Below are positions 9,222 to 21,463 of a DNA stretch of 64,000 nucleotides, piece by piece (position 1 is the stretch's first letter; each line of letters starts with the position of its first letter). Source of the DNA: Serratia symbiotica (GTDB taxonomy: Bacteria > Pseudomonadota > Gammaproteobacteria > Enterobacterales > Enterobacteriaceae); assembly GCF_000821185.2 (NCBI RefSeq), contig NZ_CP050855.1:1302001-1366000 (forward strand), in the 5' to 3' direction. The notes under the pieces are model-generated. The model was not told the DNA's origin. It searched no databases and saw nothing but the letters and a program-made list of their open reading frames with translations. A program made the position numbers and the translations under genes.

Positions 9222-10322
9222 ATGTCAGACAACAGCCAGAAAAAAGTCATCGTCGGCATCTCCGGCGGCGTCGATTCTTCCGTTACTGCCTATTTGTTAC
9301 AGCAGCAGGGCTATCAGGTCGCTGGGCTGTTTATGAAAAATTGGGAAGAGGACGATGATGAAGAATACTGCTCAGCAGCGGCCGATTTGGCCGATGCGCA
9401 AGCGGTATGTGACAAGCTGGGCATCAAGCTGCATACGGTGAACTTCGCGGCGGAATACTGGGACAACGTGTTTGAGCTGTTCCTGGAAGAGTACCAAGCA
9501 GGTCGCACACCTAACCCAGATATTTTGTGTAATAAAGAGATCAAATTTAAAGCCTTCCTGGAATTCGCCGCAGAAGATCTAGACGCTGACTTTATTGCCA
9601 CCGGCCACTACGTGCGCCGCCAGGATGTCGACGGTAAAAGCCGCCTGCTGCGCGGTATCGACAGTAACAAAGACCAAAGTTACTTCTTGTACACGCTGAG
9701 CCACGAGCAGGTGGCGCAAAGCCTGTTCCCGGTCGGCGAGCTGAAAAAACCGCAAGTGCGTTGCATCGCCGAGCAGTTGGCGCTGGTCACTGCCAAGAAG
9801 AAGGACTCTACCGGCATTTGCTTTATTGGCGAGCGCAAGTTCCGCGACTTTCTAGGGCGTTATCTGCCCGCTCAGCCAGGCTTAATCGTCAGCGTTGATG
9901 GCCAGACCGTCGGCAAGCACCAGGGGCTGATGTATCACACCCTGGGCCAGCGCAAAGGGCTAGGCATCGGTGGCATGAAAGACAGCAGCGAGGAGCCGTG
10001 GTACGTGGTGGACAAAGATGTGGCCAACAATATGCTGGTCGTCGCGCAGGGGCATGACCACCCGCGTTTGATGTCCGCTGGCCTAATCGCGCAACAACTG
10101 CATTGGGTTGATCGCATGCCGCGCAGTGAGCCATTCCGTTGCACGGTGAAAACCCGCTATCGCCAGCAGGACATCCTCTGCCGCGTTACCCCACTTGACG
10201 ATCAGCGCATCGAAGTGCGATTCGACGAGCCAGTAGCTGCCGTGACTCCAGGCCAATCTGCCGTGTTTTATCAGGGAGAAATCTGCCTTGGAGGCGGCAT
10301 TATCGAACAACGTCTGACGTAA
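9222..10322 (+). CDS. mnmA: tRNA-specific 2-thiouridylase MnmA
   Basis: A 366-residue enzyme that installs the 2-thio group on U34 of tRNAs for Lys, Glu and Gln, taking sulfur from the IscS-Tus relay. Visible are the PP-loop SGGVDSS (residues 14-20), the catalytic cysteine in [11 protein letters not shown] (near 100) and the second cysteine in [12 protein letters not shown] (near 200). The start at 9222 gives the family's usual N-terminus [15 protein letters not shown]. hflD follows downstream, as in related genomes. Confidence 0.96.
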   Translation: MSDNSQKKVIVGISGGVDSSVTAYLLQQQGYQVAGLFMKNWEEDDDEEYCSAAADLADAQAVCDKLGIKLHTVNFAAEYWDNVFELFLEEYQAGRTPNPDILCNKEIKFKAFLEFAAEDLDADFIATGHYVRRQDVDGKSRLLRGIDSNKDQSYFLYTLSHEQVAQSLFPVGELKKPQVRCIAEQLALVTAKKKDSTGICFIGERKFRDFLGRYLPAQPGLIVSVDGQTVGKHQGLMYHTLGQRKGLGIGGMKDSSEEPWYVVDKDVANNMLVVAQGHDHPRLMSAGLIAQQLHWVDRMPRSEPFRCTVKTRYRQQDILCRVTPLDDQRIEVRFDEPVAAVTPGQSAVFYQGEICLGGGIIEQRLT

Positions 10323-10704
10323 AACAGGGTCAGGTGCTGCAATCACCGCAGCCCCTGAACACCTTTATTTAAAATGTTTAATTACCCAATCAGGCACAAG
10401 CTCTAATAGTTCCGACACGATCAGTGCGAGAAGAACTGACCACTACAATATGCCTGTGTCCCCCGCCAGAGCATGCCGGTTTTTGCGCTGCTCCACGTCA
10501 CACGGCAGCTCTGCCTTAGCGTCGGCGTACTAGGCACTGGGTTTAGCCCTGATTTTGTGGCATGATCTGTAACATTTGTTGTCATCGTTGTTGTTACAGC
10601 CATGGCCGATCATCACCGATCTGTAGCCACTGCCGTCACCCTTTCGATACACATAATTTTATAGAGTAAGCCATGTACCATTAACCGTGTTTACAGGAGT
10701 AGCC
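10323..10704. other. Intergenic stretch between mnmA and hflD
   Basis: About 380 bases with no supported gene. A 60-codon minus-strand open frame (10421-10603) shows no recognisable motif and low-complexity Thr-rich composition near its start. In E. coli mnmA and hflD are nearly adjacent, so this extra sequence may be decayed material. Confidence 0.35.
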
Positions 10705-12730
<2,026 letters not shown>

Positions 12731-12780
12731 CCAGGTAATCGCCGAGCCAATATAAGTTGGAACCAGTGGCAGTGAAATTA

Positions 12781-12811
12781 TCCGGAAACCTTGTTGGTTT
12801 CCGGATTTTTT
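12781..12811 (+). terminator. Rho-independent terminator of purB
   Basis: TCCGGAAACC (12781-12790), loop TTGTT, then GGTTTCCGGA (12796-12805) is a perfect 10-bp stem followed by a run of six T. Confidence 0.9.
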
Positions 12812-12943
12812 ATGCCGATAGTTCAACTTGCCCTACACTTCAGGCATGCCCGTCATCCCCTGGCTATCTGCAAAAATTCTGCTCTCACATACACCTTTGG
12901 ATGAAACGCTAAGTTTAAATTTCATTAAACTTTGCACCAAAAC

Positions 12944-12978
12944 TGTTTATTCAGCGTTTATCAGCCGTTGCCGATAAT
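12944..12978 (+). promoter_or_regulatory. PhoP box and -10 of an autoregulated phoPQ promoter
   Basis: TGTTTA (12944-12949), five bases, then CGTTTA (12955-12960) is a PhoP box of the direct-repeat type. GATAAT at 12973-12978 lies 12 bases further, the spacing at which the PhoP box replaces the -35 element in E. coli and Salmonella promoters. phoP begins at 13151. The layout implies positive autoregulation by PhoP under low magnesium or similar cues. Confidence 0.75.
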
Positions 12979-13150
12979 GAGTCCGAGCAAAAATCAATAA
13001 CGTTTTTTCCGCTTACCTTGCGAACAAAGCAGGCTATATCTACCATAACTTCGAATGGATAAGGTGTCCGTGCGTGTTCGCCAGAAAGCGTGTTACCTTT
13101 TATAACGTGGGTGCCAGGCCTGTTCACCCGCATATCCATAGGAGTTCACC

Positions 13151-13822
13151 GTGCGAATACTGGTTGTCGAAGATAATGGTTTATTACGCCACCACCTTTC
13201 CGTTCAGATGCGTGAAATGGGTCATCAGGTTGATGCTGCTGAAGACGCAAAAGAAGCCGATTACTTCCTGCAAGAACATGCGCCAGATATTGCCATTGTT
13301 GATCTTGGACTGCCGGGCGAAGACGGCCTTAGCCTGATCCGACGCTGGCGCGCTCACCAAATGAAATTGCCGATTCTGGTTCTGACCGCGCGCGAAAGCT
13401 GGCAGGACAAAGTGGCAGTACTGGAGGCCGGTGCTGACGACTATGTCACCAAGCCGTTTCATTTAGAAGAAGTGATCGCTCGCATTCAGGCGCTGATGCG
13501 CCGTAACAGCGGTTTGGCCTCCCAGATTATTGTGCTGCCGCCGTTCCAGATCGATCTGTCTCGCCGCGAACTGAGCGTTAATGAGCAGAACATCAAATTG
13601 ACTGCCTTTGAATACACCATTATTGAGACGCTGATCCGCAATGCCGGCAAAGTGGTCAGCAAAGATTCGTTGATGCTACAACTGTATCCGGACGCCGAAT
13701 TGCGCGAAAGCCATACTATCGATGTGCTGATGGGTCGCCTGCGCAAAAAAGTACAGGCAGAATATCCGCAGGACGTGATCACTACCGTGCGTGGCCAAGG
13801 CTATCGCTTTGATGTGAAATGA
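13151..13822 (+). CDS. phoP: Response regulator PhoP
   Basis: An OmpR-family regulator of 223 residues. The receiver domain carries the acidic pair (E7, D8), the phosphoacceptor Asp51 in [12 protein letters not shown], and Lys in VTKPFH near 101. The C-terminal winged helix ends [12 protein letters not shown]. The start is GTG at 13151, giving MRILVVEDN. It partners with PhoQ, whose gene overlaps by 4 bases, to control magnesium, envelope and antimicrobial-peptide responses. A PhoP box lies upstream. Confidence 0.97.
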   Translation: MRILVVEDNGLLRHHLSVQMREMGHQVDAAEDAKEADYFLQEHAPDIAIVDLGLPGEDGLSLIRRWRAHQMKLPILVLTARESWQDKVAVLEAGADDYVTKPFHLEEVIARIQALMRRNSGLASQIIVLPPFQIDLSRRELSVNEQNIKLTAFEYTIIETLIRNAGKVVSKDSLMLQLYPDAELRESHTIDVLMGRLRKKVQAEYPQDVITTVRGQGYRFDVK

Positions 13823-15285
13823 GCAGCATGCTTAATAAGGATATAAAACCGTTTTCATTGCGCGCCCGCTTTTTAATGGCGACTGCTGGCGTGATCCTAG
13901 CATTGTCTCTGTCTTACGGCTTGGTGGCGGTAGTGGGTTATATCGTCAGTTTCGACAAAACCGCCTTTCGTCTGCTACGCGGCGAAAGCAACCTGTTCTT
14001 TAGCTTGGCACAATGGAAAGACAATAACCTCACCATCGCCGTTCCCCCTGATATCGACCTTAATTTCCCTACTTTGGTCTTTATTTACGACGAAAAGGGC
14101 AACCTGTTGTGGAACCAGCGCAGAGTGCCGGAATTGGAAAAGCTGATTAACAAAGAATGGCTCAGGGAGTCAGGTTTCTACGAGATCGATACCGATACCC
14201 GTATCAGTAGTGAAGTGCTGGGCAACAACCCCAAAGCGCAAAATCAGTTGAAAGGTTATAACAACACCGATAAGAATGCACTCACCCACTCAGTGGCGAT
14301 CAGCACATACGCCGCCACCGAGCACCTACCGGCGCTAACCGTCGTGGTCGTCGATAGTATTCCACAAGAGCTGCATCGCTCCGATGTGGTGTGGGAATGG
14401 TTCAGCTATGTATTACTGGCCAACCTACTGCTGGTGGTGCCGTTGCTGTGGTTAGCAGCCTACTGGAGCTTGCGGCCAATCAAGACGCTGGTCAATCAGG
14501 TTGGCGAGTTGGAGAATGGCGAGCGGGAGCAGTTGGACGAGAACCCCCCCAGCGAGCTACGCGGGCTAGTGCGCAACCTGAATATTTTGGTACGCAACGA
14601 ACGCCAGCGTTACACCAAATACCATACTACGCTGTCCGATTTGACCCACAGCCTTAAAACGCCACTGGCGGTGCTGCAAACGACCCTGCGATCGCTGCGT
14701 TCCAGCAAGCAGACCACCATTGAGGAAGCCGAACCGATCATGCTGGATCAGATCGGCCGCATCTCGCAGCAGATCGGCTACTACCTGCACCGAGCCAGCA
14801 TCAACTCAGGGCAAACGATGCTGACGCGCGAGATCCACTCAGCGCCAGCGCTACTTGACAGCCTCACAGTAGCGCTGAACAAAGTCTATCAGCGTAAAGG
14901 GGTGGTGATAACGCTAGATATCTCGCCAGAAGTGACCTTTATGGGGGAGAAGAACGACTTTATGGAAGTGATGGGTAACGTGCTGGAAAACGCCTGTAAA
15001 TATTGCCTGGAGTTTGTGGAAATCACCTCGCTGCACTCCGATAAAAACCTCACTATTGTCATCGACGACGACGGCCCAGGCATTCCGGAAAGCAAGCGCG
15101 CGCTGATTTTCAAACGTGGCCAGCGTGTCGATACGCTGCGCCCCGGCCAGGGCCTCGGCCTGTCGGTGGCAGCGGAGATCATCGAGCAATATGACGGCCA
15201 GATCACCATCAGCGACAGCCCGCTCGGTGGCGCACGCATGCAAGTGACCTTCGCCCGTCAGCATGATTCCCATCATCACGATTGA
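13819..15285 (+). CDS. phoQ: Sensor histidine kinase PhoQ
   Basis: The 488-residue membrane kinase has an N-terminal TM ([24 protein letters not shown]), a periplasmic sensor domain, a second TM ([20 protein letters not shown]) and HAMP linker. The phosphorylated His lies in [13 protein letters not shown]; the ATP-binding N box is [10 protein letters not shown] and the G boxes are DDDGPGI and GQGLGLSVA. The periplasmic domain is the PhoQ sensor type that responds to divalent cations and cationic peptides in relatives. Its start overlaps the phoP stop by 4 bases (ATGA). Confidence 0.96.
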   Translation: MSSMLNKDIKPFSLRARFLMATAGVILALSLSYGLVAVVGYIVSFDKTAFRLLRGESNLFFSLAQWKDNNLTIAVPPDIDLNFPTLVFIYDEKGNLLWNQRRVPELEKLINKEWLRESGFYEIDTDTRISSEVLGNNPKAQNQLKGYNNTDKNALTHSVAISTYAATEHLPALTVVVVDSIPQELHRSDVVWEWFSYVLLANLLLVVPLLWLAAYWSLRPIKTLVNQVGELENGEREQLDENPPSELRGLVRNLNILVRNERQRYTKYHTTLSDLTHSLKTPLAVLQTTLRSLRSSKQTTIEEAEPIMLDQIGRISQQIGYYLHRASINSGQTMLTREIHSAPALLDSLTVALNKVYQRKGVVITLDISPEVTFMGEKNDFMEVMGNVLENACKYCLEFVEITSLHSDKNLTIVIDDDGPGIPESKRALIFKRGQRVDTLRPGQGLGLSVAAEIIEQYDGQITISDSPLGGARMQVTFARQHDSHHHD

Positions 15286-15552
15286 CATTCTCCCGGCCCA
15301 AAAGAGCGAGACACCCTACAGCGTCTGGCTCACCTCAGTGGGTCTGTGCTTCATCGGGCGACCTGGCTGCATCGTTCCTTCACAGGCAAGCACGTCATGC
15401 CCTGCCGCTAAATTTCAGCCACTGTCTTTCGGTGGCTGCTTGCTATTCAAAGGGCCTGCACGGGTAAATTCTCTCGTGCAGGTACCGATCCAGCGGCCCA
15501 AACTTCCGTTATAATCGCACTTTAGGCTCACTCCACTGTGTTGGAATAGAAA
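15286..15552. other. phoQ-roxA intergenic region with a possible terminator
   Basis: Within this 267-base gap CAGCCAC pairs with GTGGCTG around 15417-15441, followed by a modest T-rich stretch. This may end the phoPQ transcript. No gene is apparent. Confidence 0.35.
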
Positions 15553-16674
15553 ATGGATTATCGATTAGATCTGGACTGGGACGATTTTTTGCAACGCTAT
15601 TGGCAAAAGCGTCCGGTGGTTCTGAAACGCGGCTTCAAAAACTTTATCGATCCACTCTCCCCGGATGAGTTGGCCGGGTTAGCGATGGAAAACGATGTAG
15701 ACAGCCGTCTGATCAGCCATCATGATGGTCATTGGCAGGTGGCGCACGGTCCCTTCGAGAACTTTGACCACCTTGGCGAGAATAACTGGTCGCTGCTGGT
15801 GCAGGCGGTCAATCACTGGCATCAGCCTTCCAGTGCGCTGATGCGGCCGTTCCGCCAACTGCCGGACTGGCGGATGGATGACTTAATGGTCTCCTTCTCG
15901 ATGCCGGGCGGCGGCGTAGGCCCACACCTCGATCAATATGATGTGTTTATTATTCAAGGCGTTGGTCGCCGTCGTTGGCGCGTGGGCGAAAAGGTGCCAA
16001 TGAAGCAGTACATTCCGCACCCGGATCTGCTACAGGTTGAACCCTTTGGTGCCATTATCGACGAAGAGATGGAACCGGGCGACATTCTGTATATCCCACC
16101 GGGTTTCCCCCATGAAGGATATGCGCTGGAAAATGCGCTGAACTATTCAGTGGGCTTTCGTGCACCGAATGGCCGCGAACTGATCAGTGACTTTGCCGAC
16201 TATGTGTTAGCACACGATTTGGGCAGCAGGCGCTACAGCGACCCGGACATCAAGCTGCGTGAACTCCCGGCTGACGTGCTGCCGCATGAAGTCGATACCC
16301 TGCGGCAAATGATGCTGGAGCTGGTGCAGCAACCGCAACACTTTCAGCAATGGTTCGGCGAGTTCATCTCTCAGTCACGCCACGAGTTGGATATCGCACC
16401 GCTGGAGCCGCCCTATCAAATCAGTGAAATTTACCAATTGCTGCAACAAGGTGAATCGCTTCAGCGATTAGGCGGACTGCGTGTACTGCGCATCGGCGGT
16501 CAATGCTTCATCAATGGTGAGGTAATCGACACCGATCACTTGCCAGCAGTAGATGCGTTGTGCCATAACTTCAGTGTTGATGCAGCCTTGCTTGGCGAAG
16601 CAGTGGACGATCCGTCATTTATGGCGCTGCTGGCCATGTTGGTGAACAGCGGATATTGGTATTTCACCCACTGA
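15553..16674 (+). CDS. roxA: 50S ribosomal protein L16 arginine 3-hydroxylase
   Basis: A 373-residue JmjC/cupin oxygenase (formerly YcfD) that hydroxylates an arginine of ribosomal protein L16 using iron, oxygen and 2-oxoglutarate. The iron ligands are visible as HLDQYDVF (His and Asp near residues 125 and 127) and the distal His in PPGFPHEGYALE. The C-terminal winged-helix-like part is complete. It follows phoQ, as in E. coli, and precedes a pepT relic. Confidence 0.93.
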   Translation: MDYRLDLDWDDFLQRYWQKRPVVLKRGFKNFIDPLSPDELAGLAMENDVDSRLISHHDGHWQVAHGPFENFDHLGENNWSLLVQAVNHWHQPSSALMRPFRQLPDWRMDDLMVSFSMPGGGVGPHLDQYDVFIIQGVGRRRWRVGEKVPMKQYIPHPDLLQVEPFGAIIDEEMEPGDILYIPPGFPHEGYALENALNYSVGFRAPNGRELISDFADYVLAHDLGSRRYSDPDIKLRELPADVLPHEVDTLRQMMLELVQQPQHFQQWFGEFISQSRHELDIAPLEPPYQISEIYQLLQQGESLQRLGGLRVLRIGGQCFINGEVIDTDHLPAVDALCHNFSVDAALLGEAVDDPSFMALLAMLVNSGYWYFTH

Positions 16675-16741
16675 TCCTAGCGCTGAGAAGGTGGCGGCAC
16701 TGTCAGCTTTCAGGGTAGTGCCGTAGGTGCTTATGGGATTT

Positions 16742-16980
16742 AACGCTATTTTCCCGCTCTGCGCTGATGATTACTGCCACTGCCTGTTCCATCCCCACCA
16801 GTGACACACCGAGGCAATTGTAACCGCCGATAAACAAATTTGGACACGACAGAATGCAATTGGGTGCCATTGGTGCCACCGCAGATCGGCTTTACCCTCG
16901 GTGCGATAAAGCAGGCATTGCTGGGATTATGTGTCGCATCATGATGAAATAAGCGACACTGAGCCGGAACGGCTTTCAAT
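16742..16980 (-). pseudogene. pepT: Relic of peptidase T (pepT), C-terminal part only
   Basis: On the minus strand one frame reads VKPICGGTNGTQL and the next frame reads CPNLFIGGYN followed by GMEQAVAVII. In intact PepT these form one continuous stretch near the C-terminus (GGTDG...PNLFTGGYN...LEGMEQAV). A frameshift joins them here, and the N-terminal ~300 residues are gone. The place and strand fit: in E. coli pepT lies beside roxA and divergent from potA. PepT is a zinc tripeptidase, so this function appears lost at this locus. Confidence 0.7.
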
Positions 16981-17139
16981 TCCGCCTTTCAGCGTCTATC
17001 ATGCGCGCTCTAAAGTTTTCTATTGGCGCAACTGGTTTTGAAGCTCCATTCAATCATTGGGGCAACCCTAGAAGCTTCGGCAGTCTTTTCCAGTTGCGGT
17101 TCTATCTGCATTAGACCACGGGATAGAGTGACACTATAA

Positions 17140-18255
17140 ATGACTGAGAAATCCTCTCTGATACCTCTTATTGAACTGCATGCCCTAAGCAAAGAGTTCG
17201 ACGGTAAAACGATCATTGCCGATCTCAACCTAACAATTAACCACGGTGAATTCCTTACTATTCTCGGCCCTTCCGGCTGTGGTAAAACCACAGTGCTACG
17301 TTTGATCGCTGGATTGGAGACTGTCGATCAAGGACGCATCCTGCTTGATGACCAAGACATCACCGCCATCCCCGCCGAGCAGCGTCACGTCAATACCGTA
17401 TTCCAAAGCTACGCCTTGTTCCCGCATATGACGGTGTTTGAAAACGTCGCCTTTGGCTTGCGGATGCAGAAAATCCCGGCAGCCGAACTGACGCCCCGCG
17501 TCGATGAGGCACTACGCATGGTGCAATTAGATAAGTTCGCCCAGCGCCGTCCAGGCCAGCTTTCCGGTGGTCAGCAGCAGCGGGTGGCTATCGCTCGTGC
17601 CGTGGTCAATAAGCCGAAGGTGCTACTGTTGGACGAGTCGCTATCAGCGCTGGACTACAAGCTGCGCAAGCAAATGCAAAGCGAACTGAAGGCACTACAA
17701 CGCAAACTGGGCATCACCTTCGTGTTCGTCACCCATGATCAAGAAGAGGCGCTGACCCTGTCAGACCGCATCGTGGTGATGCGTGACGGGCGCATTGAGC
17801 AGGACGGCACACCGCGCGAAATTTACGAGGAGCCAAAGAACCTGTTCGTCGCGCGCTTTATCGGCGAGATCAACACCTTTGACGCCGTGGTATTGCAGCG
17901 CCTTGATCCACGGCGGGTACGTGCTGATGTCGAAGGTCGCGAGTGCGACATCTATGCCGAACTGCCGGTTGAAGCAGGCCAGCGGCTGAAGGTATTGCTG
18001 CGCCCAGAAGACCTACGGGTGGAGGCAGTGAACGACGGTGCACAGCCGGATGGTCTGATCGGCTATGTACGTGAGCGCAACTACAAAGGCATGACGCTGG
18101 AATCAGTGGTCAAACTGGAGAATGGCAAGATGGTAATGGTCAGCGAATTCTTTAACGGAGACGATCCGGATGTCAACCGCTCGCTGAACCAAAAGGTGGC
18201 CGTGACTTGGGTCGAAAGCTGGGAGGTGGTGCTGGCTGATGAAGAAATCGCGTAA
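17140..18255 (+). CDS. potA: Spermidine/putrescine ABC transporter ATP-binding protein
   Basis: A 371-residue ABC ATPase with Walker [10 protein letters not shown], signature [10 protein letters not shown], Walker [13 protein letters not shown], the H-loop THDQEEA, and a C-terminal regulatory TOBE-like domain ([10 protein letters not shown]). It powers polyamine import by the PotABC complex in the inner membrane. Its 3' end overlaps potB by 17 bases. The gene is first in the potABCD cluster. Confidence 0.96.
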   Translation: MTEKSSLIPLIELHALSKEFDGKTIIADLNLTINHGEFLTILGPSGCGKTTVLRLIAGLETVDQGRILLDDQDITAIPAEQRHVNTVFQSYALFPHMTVFENVAFGLRMQKIPAAELTPRVDEALRMVQLDKFAQRRPGQLSGGQQQRVAIARAVVNKPKVLLLDESLSALDYKLRKQMQSELKALQRKLGITFVFVTHDQEEALTLSDRIVVMRDGRIEQDGTPREIYEEPKNLFVARFIGEINTFDAVVLQRLDPRRVRADVEGRECDIYAELPVEAGQRLKVLLRPEDLRVEAVNDGAQPDGLIGYVRERNYKGMTLESVVKLENGKMVMVSEFFNGDDPDVNRSLNQKVAVTWVESWEVVLADEEIA

Positions 18256-19099
18256 AGTATTTCAAAATGCGGTGATCGTCGGCGTGGTAGTTTGGCTATT
18301 GCTGTTCGTCTTCTTGCCGAATCTAATGATTATTGGCACCAGCTTTCTCACCCGCGACGACGCTACTCTGGTGCAGGGGGTGTTTACGCTCAACAACTAC
18401 AGCCGGCTACTCGATCCGCTGTACGTGCAGGTGCTGTTGCATTCGTTAAATATGGCGCTGATTGCCACCTTGTGCTGCCTGGCGCTCGGTTATCCGTTCG
18501 CCTTTATCCTGGCGCGCCTACCGCAGAAGCTGCAACCCCTGTTATTGTTTCTATTGGTCGTGCCCTTCTGGACCAACTCACTGATCCGCGTTTACGGCCT
18601 AAAGCTATTCCTCAGTACCCGTGGCTACCTCAACGATGCACTGCTAAACATCGGGCTGATCGACCAACCGCTGCGTATCATGTACACCTCAGGGGCAGTG
18701 ATCCTTGGGCTGGTGTACATTCTGTTGCCGTTTATGGTGCTGCCGCTTTACTCCAGCATCGAAAAGCTGGACAAGCCCTGTCTGGAGGCAGCGCGCGATC
18801 TCGGTGCCAACAAGCTACAGACTTTTATCCGCATTATAGTGCCGCTGACCATGCCAGGCATCATCGCTGGTTGCCTGCTGGTGCTGCTGCCAGCCATGGG
18901 CGTATTCTACGTGGCGGATCTGCTGGGGGGGGCCAAGAACCTACTGATCGGTAACGTGATTAAAAGCCAGTTCCTCAATATTCGCGACTGGCCGTTTGGT
19001 GCGGCCACCAGCATCTGTTTAACACTGGCGATGGGGCTATTATTACTGGTTTATTACCGGGTCACCCAGCTGCTGAACAGGCAAGAGGGGCTGGTATGA
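18239..19099 (+). CDS. potB: Spermidine/putrescine ABC permease PotB
   Basis: A 286-residue membrane permease with about six hydrophobic segments. The EAA loop that contacts PotA is visible as [21 protein letters not shown]. It overlaps potA by 17 bases and potC by 4 bases, so the three are translationally coupled. Together with PotC it forms the channel for spermidine and putrescine. Confidence 0.95.
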   Translation: MKKSRKVFQNAVIVGVVVWLLLFVFLPNLMIIGTSFLTRDDATLVQGVFTLNNYSRLLDPLYVQVLLHSLNMALIATLCCLALGYPFAFILARLPQKLQPLLLFLLVVPFWTNSLIRVYGLKLFLSTRGYLNDALLNIGLIDQPLRIMYTSGAVILGLVYILLPFMVLPLYSSIEKLDKPCLEAARDLGANKLQTFIRIIVPLTMPGIIAGCLLVLLPAMGVFYVADLLGGAKNLLIGNVIKSQFLNIRDWPFGAATSICLTLAMGLLLLVYYRVTQLLNRQEGLV

Positions 19100-19878
19100 T
19101 TAGGCGTCTGCTGCGCGGTGGGTTCATGGCCCTGGTTTACGCCTATTTGTATGTTCCGATCATTATCCTGATCGTTAACTCGTTCAACGCTTCGCGCTTT
19201 GGCTTCAGTTGGCAGGGTTTTACCACCCATTGGTACAGCATTTTATTCAACAACGACAGCCTACTACAAGCGGCGGGTCACTCGTTGACCATGGCGGTAC
19301 TGTCCGCTACTTTCGCCGCACTGATCGGCTCGCTGGCCGCAGTAGCGCTGTATCGTTACCGTTTTCGCGGCAAACCCTTTGTGAACGGTATGCTGTTTGT
19401 GGTGATGATGTCGCCAGATATTGTGATGGCCATTTCCCTGCTGGTGCTGTTTATGCTGCTGGGGATTTCGCTCGGTTTCTGGTCGCTGCTGTTCTCGCAC
19501 ATCACCTTCTGTCTGCCGTTTGTGGTGGTTACCGTCTACTCGCGGCTGAAGGGGTTTGACGTGAAGATGCTCGAAGCGGCACGCGATCTCGGTGCCGGCG
19601 AAGTCACCATCCTGCGCCAGATTATCCTGCCGCTGGCGACGCCAGCAGTGGCGTCTGGCTGGCTGCTGAGCTTCACCTTATCCATGGATGACGTGGTAGT
19701 CTCTTCGTTCGTTACCGGCCCTGGCTATGAGATCTTGCCGCTGAAGATCTATTCGATGGTGAAGGTCGGTGTGTCGCCGGAGGTCAACGCCCTGGCTACC
19801 ATCCTGCTGCTGCTGTCCTTGGTGCTGGTGATTGCCAGCCAATGGGTGATGCGTGACCGCAGCCCTAAAATCCAATAA
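19096..19878 (+). CDS. potC: Spermidine/putrescine ABC permease PotC
   Basis: A 260-residue permease with six hydrophobic segments and the EAA loop [20 protein letters not shown]. It overlaps potB by 4 bases. A gap of 245 bases separates it from potD, longer than the tight spacing seen in E. coli; no gene is supported in that gap. Confidence 0.95.
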   Translation: MIRRLLRGGFMALVYAYLYVPIIILIVNSFNASRFGFSWQGFTTHWYSILFNNDSLLQAAGHSLTMAVLSATFAALIGSLAAVALYRYRFRGKPFVNGMLFVVMMSPDIVMAISLLVLFMLLGISLGFWSLLFSHITFCLPFVVVTVYSRLKGFDVKMLEAARDLGAGEVTILRQIILPLATPAVASGWLLSFTLSMDDVVVSSFVTGPGYEILPLKIYSMVKVGVSPEVNALATILLLLSLVLVIASQWVMRDRSPKIQ

Positions 19879-20123
19879 CGTTCTGGGTGCTGCGGCACCC
19901 CAACGTCGGATGAGTAGCGCCCTGTGGTGGTTTGCGCTTGCTCGTCTATCCCGCTGTGTTGGCGTGCAAACCAAGGAAAAGTACGCCAGCGTTACATCGC
20001 CCGGTGGCACCGACTTTACCCACTACGTCCCGGTACCTATAATCACCCTTTCTGGGGTATGGCGCACCGTTACAGGTGGCGGCGCATACCGGATCAACTC
20101 AATACTGTTGAAGGACATGCTGC

Positions 20124-21167
20124 ATGAAAAAGTGGTCACACTTGTTGGTAGCCGGGATGATGGCGCTGAGCCTAGGCTCTGCAAATGCCTCTGATGGCAA
20201 AACGCTGTACTTCTATAACTGGACAGAATACGTTCCGCCGGGACTGCTTGAGCAGTTCACCAAAGAAACCGGCATCAAAGTGATTTACTCAACCTACGAA
20301 TCCAATGAAAGCATGTACGCCAAGCTGAAAACTTACAAGGATGGCGCATACGATTTGGTGGTACCTTCCACCTACTTTATCGCCAAGATGAGCAAGGAAG
20401 GTATGCTACAAAAGATCGACAAGAGCAAGCTCAGCCACTTCAAGGATTTAAACCCCAACCTGCTGAACAAACCTTTCGATCCTGACAATGACTATTCAAT
20501 CCCTTTTATCTGGGGCGCTACAGCCATTGGCGTCAACACAGATGCGATCGATCCCACCACCATCACCACCTGGGCTGATTTCTGGCAGCCACAATATAAG
20601 GGGCGTCTGTTGCTGATCGACGACGCGCGTGATGTGTTTCAAATAGCGCTGCGCAAGCTAGGCTACTCAGGCAACACCAGGGATGCCAAACAGATCGAGG
20701 CCGCCTACCATGAGTTGCAGAAGCTAATGCCAAACGTGCTGGCCTTTAACTCCGATAACCCAGGCAATCCATTTATAGAAGGGGAAGTCAATCTGGGGAT
20801 GGTATGGAACGGCTCTGCGTTCGTGGCGCGCCAAGCGGGCACTCCGCTGGAGGTCGTCTGGCCAAAGGAAGGCGGCATCTTCTGGATGGACAGCCTGGCG
20901 ATCCCGGCAAACGCACAGAATGTTACGGGGGCGCTAGAGCTGATCAACTTCCTGCTACGGCCGGATATTGCAGCACAGCTAGCAGAAACTATCGGTTACC
21001 CCACACCTAATCTGGCAGCGAAAAAGCTACTCTCGCCTAAAGTCGCTAACGACAAATCGCTGTACCCCGATGAAGCGGTGATCAACAACGGCGAATGGCA
21101 AAATGATGTGGGCGATGCCAGCAGGCTGTACGAAAACTACTTCCAGAAATTGAAAGCTGGGCGCTAA
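20124..21167 (+). CDS. potD: Spermidine/putrescine periplasmic binding protein
   Basis: The 347-residue protein starts with the signal peptide MKKWSHLLVAGMMALSLGSANA. The mature part has the PotD/PotF layout: YFYNWTEYVPPGLLEQF at the start, STYESNESMYAKL, and the ligand-pocket DDARDVFQIALRKLGYS segment. It captures polyamines and delivers them to PotABC. It is the last gene of the cluster. Confidence 0.96.
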   Translation: MKKWSHLLVAGMMALSLGSANASDGKTLYFYNWTEYVPPGLLEQFTKETGIKVIYSTYESNESMYAKLKTYKDGAYDLVVPSTYFIAKMSKEGMLQKIDKSKLSHFKDLNPNLLNKPFDPDNDYSIPFIWGATAIGVNTDAIDPTTITTWADFWQPQYKGRLLLIDDARDVFQIALRKLGYSGNTRDAKQIEAAYHELQKLMPNVLAFNSDNPGNPFIEGEVNLGMVWNGSAFVARQAGTPLEVVWPKEGGIFWMDSLAIPANAQNVTGALELINFLLRPDIAAQLAETIGYPTPNLAAKKLLSPKVANDKSLYPDEAVINNGEWQNDVGDASRLYENYFQKLKAGR

Positions 21168-21315
21168 GCGACCTTGACCGGGCGATCACTTCGCCCCTCA
21201 TTCCTCTGATCTAGGTTAATTCTCTTGCTTAGCCGAGAAAACGCTAAAACTTTGCCGTTTGGCGCGAAAGAGAGTGCCAAATCAAGGCGCAATGATCTAC
21301 ATCGGCAGCAAACTA

Positions 21316-21463
21316 AGAACCTATTTCACCAGGCTATTTTTTCGCCATTTCGGCCCTCTGGGCAGTGCTCACCATCCTCAAGGACTCCCTGTACGCTGCG
21401 GTTGTTGCGTACGATCCTAGTCCAAACTGGCTGCAACAATGTACGCCTAATAGGATAGGTTCT
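21316..21463. repeat. Dispersed 147-bp repeat, near full-length copy B
   Basis: It begins AGAACCTATTTCACCAGGC and ends TAATAGGATAGGTTCT. The interior matches copy A (GTGCTCACCATCCTCA, ACTCCCTGTACGC, CTGGCTGCAACAATGTACGCC). The right end overlaps the 3' end of cobB, which is on the minus strand and stops inside the repeat at 21447-21449. Confidence 0.85.
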
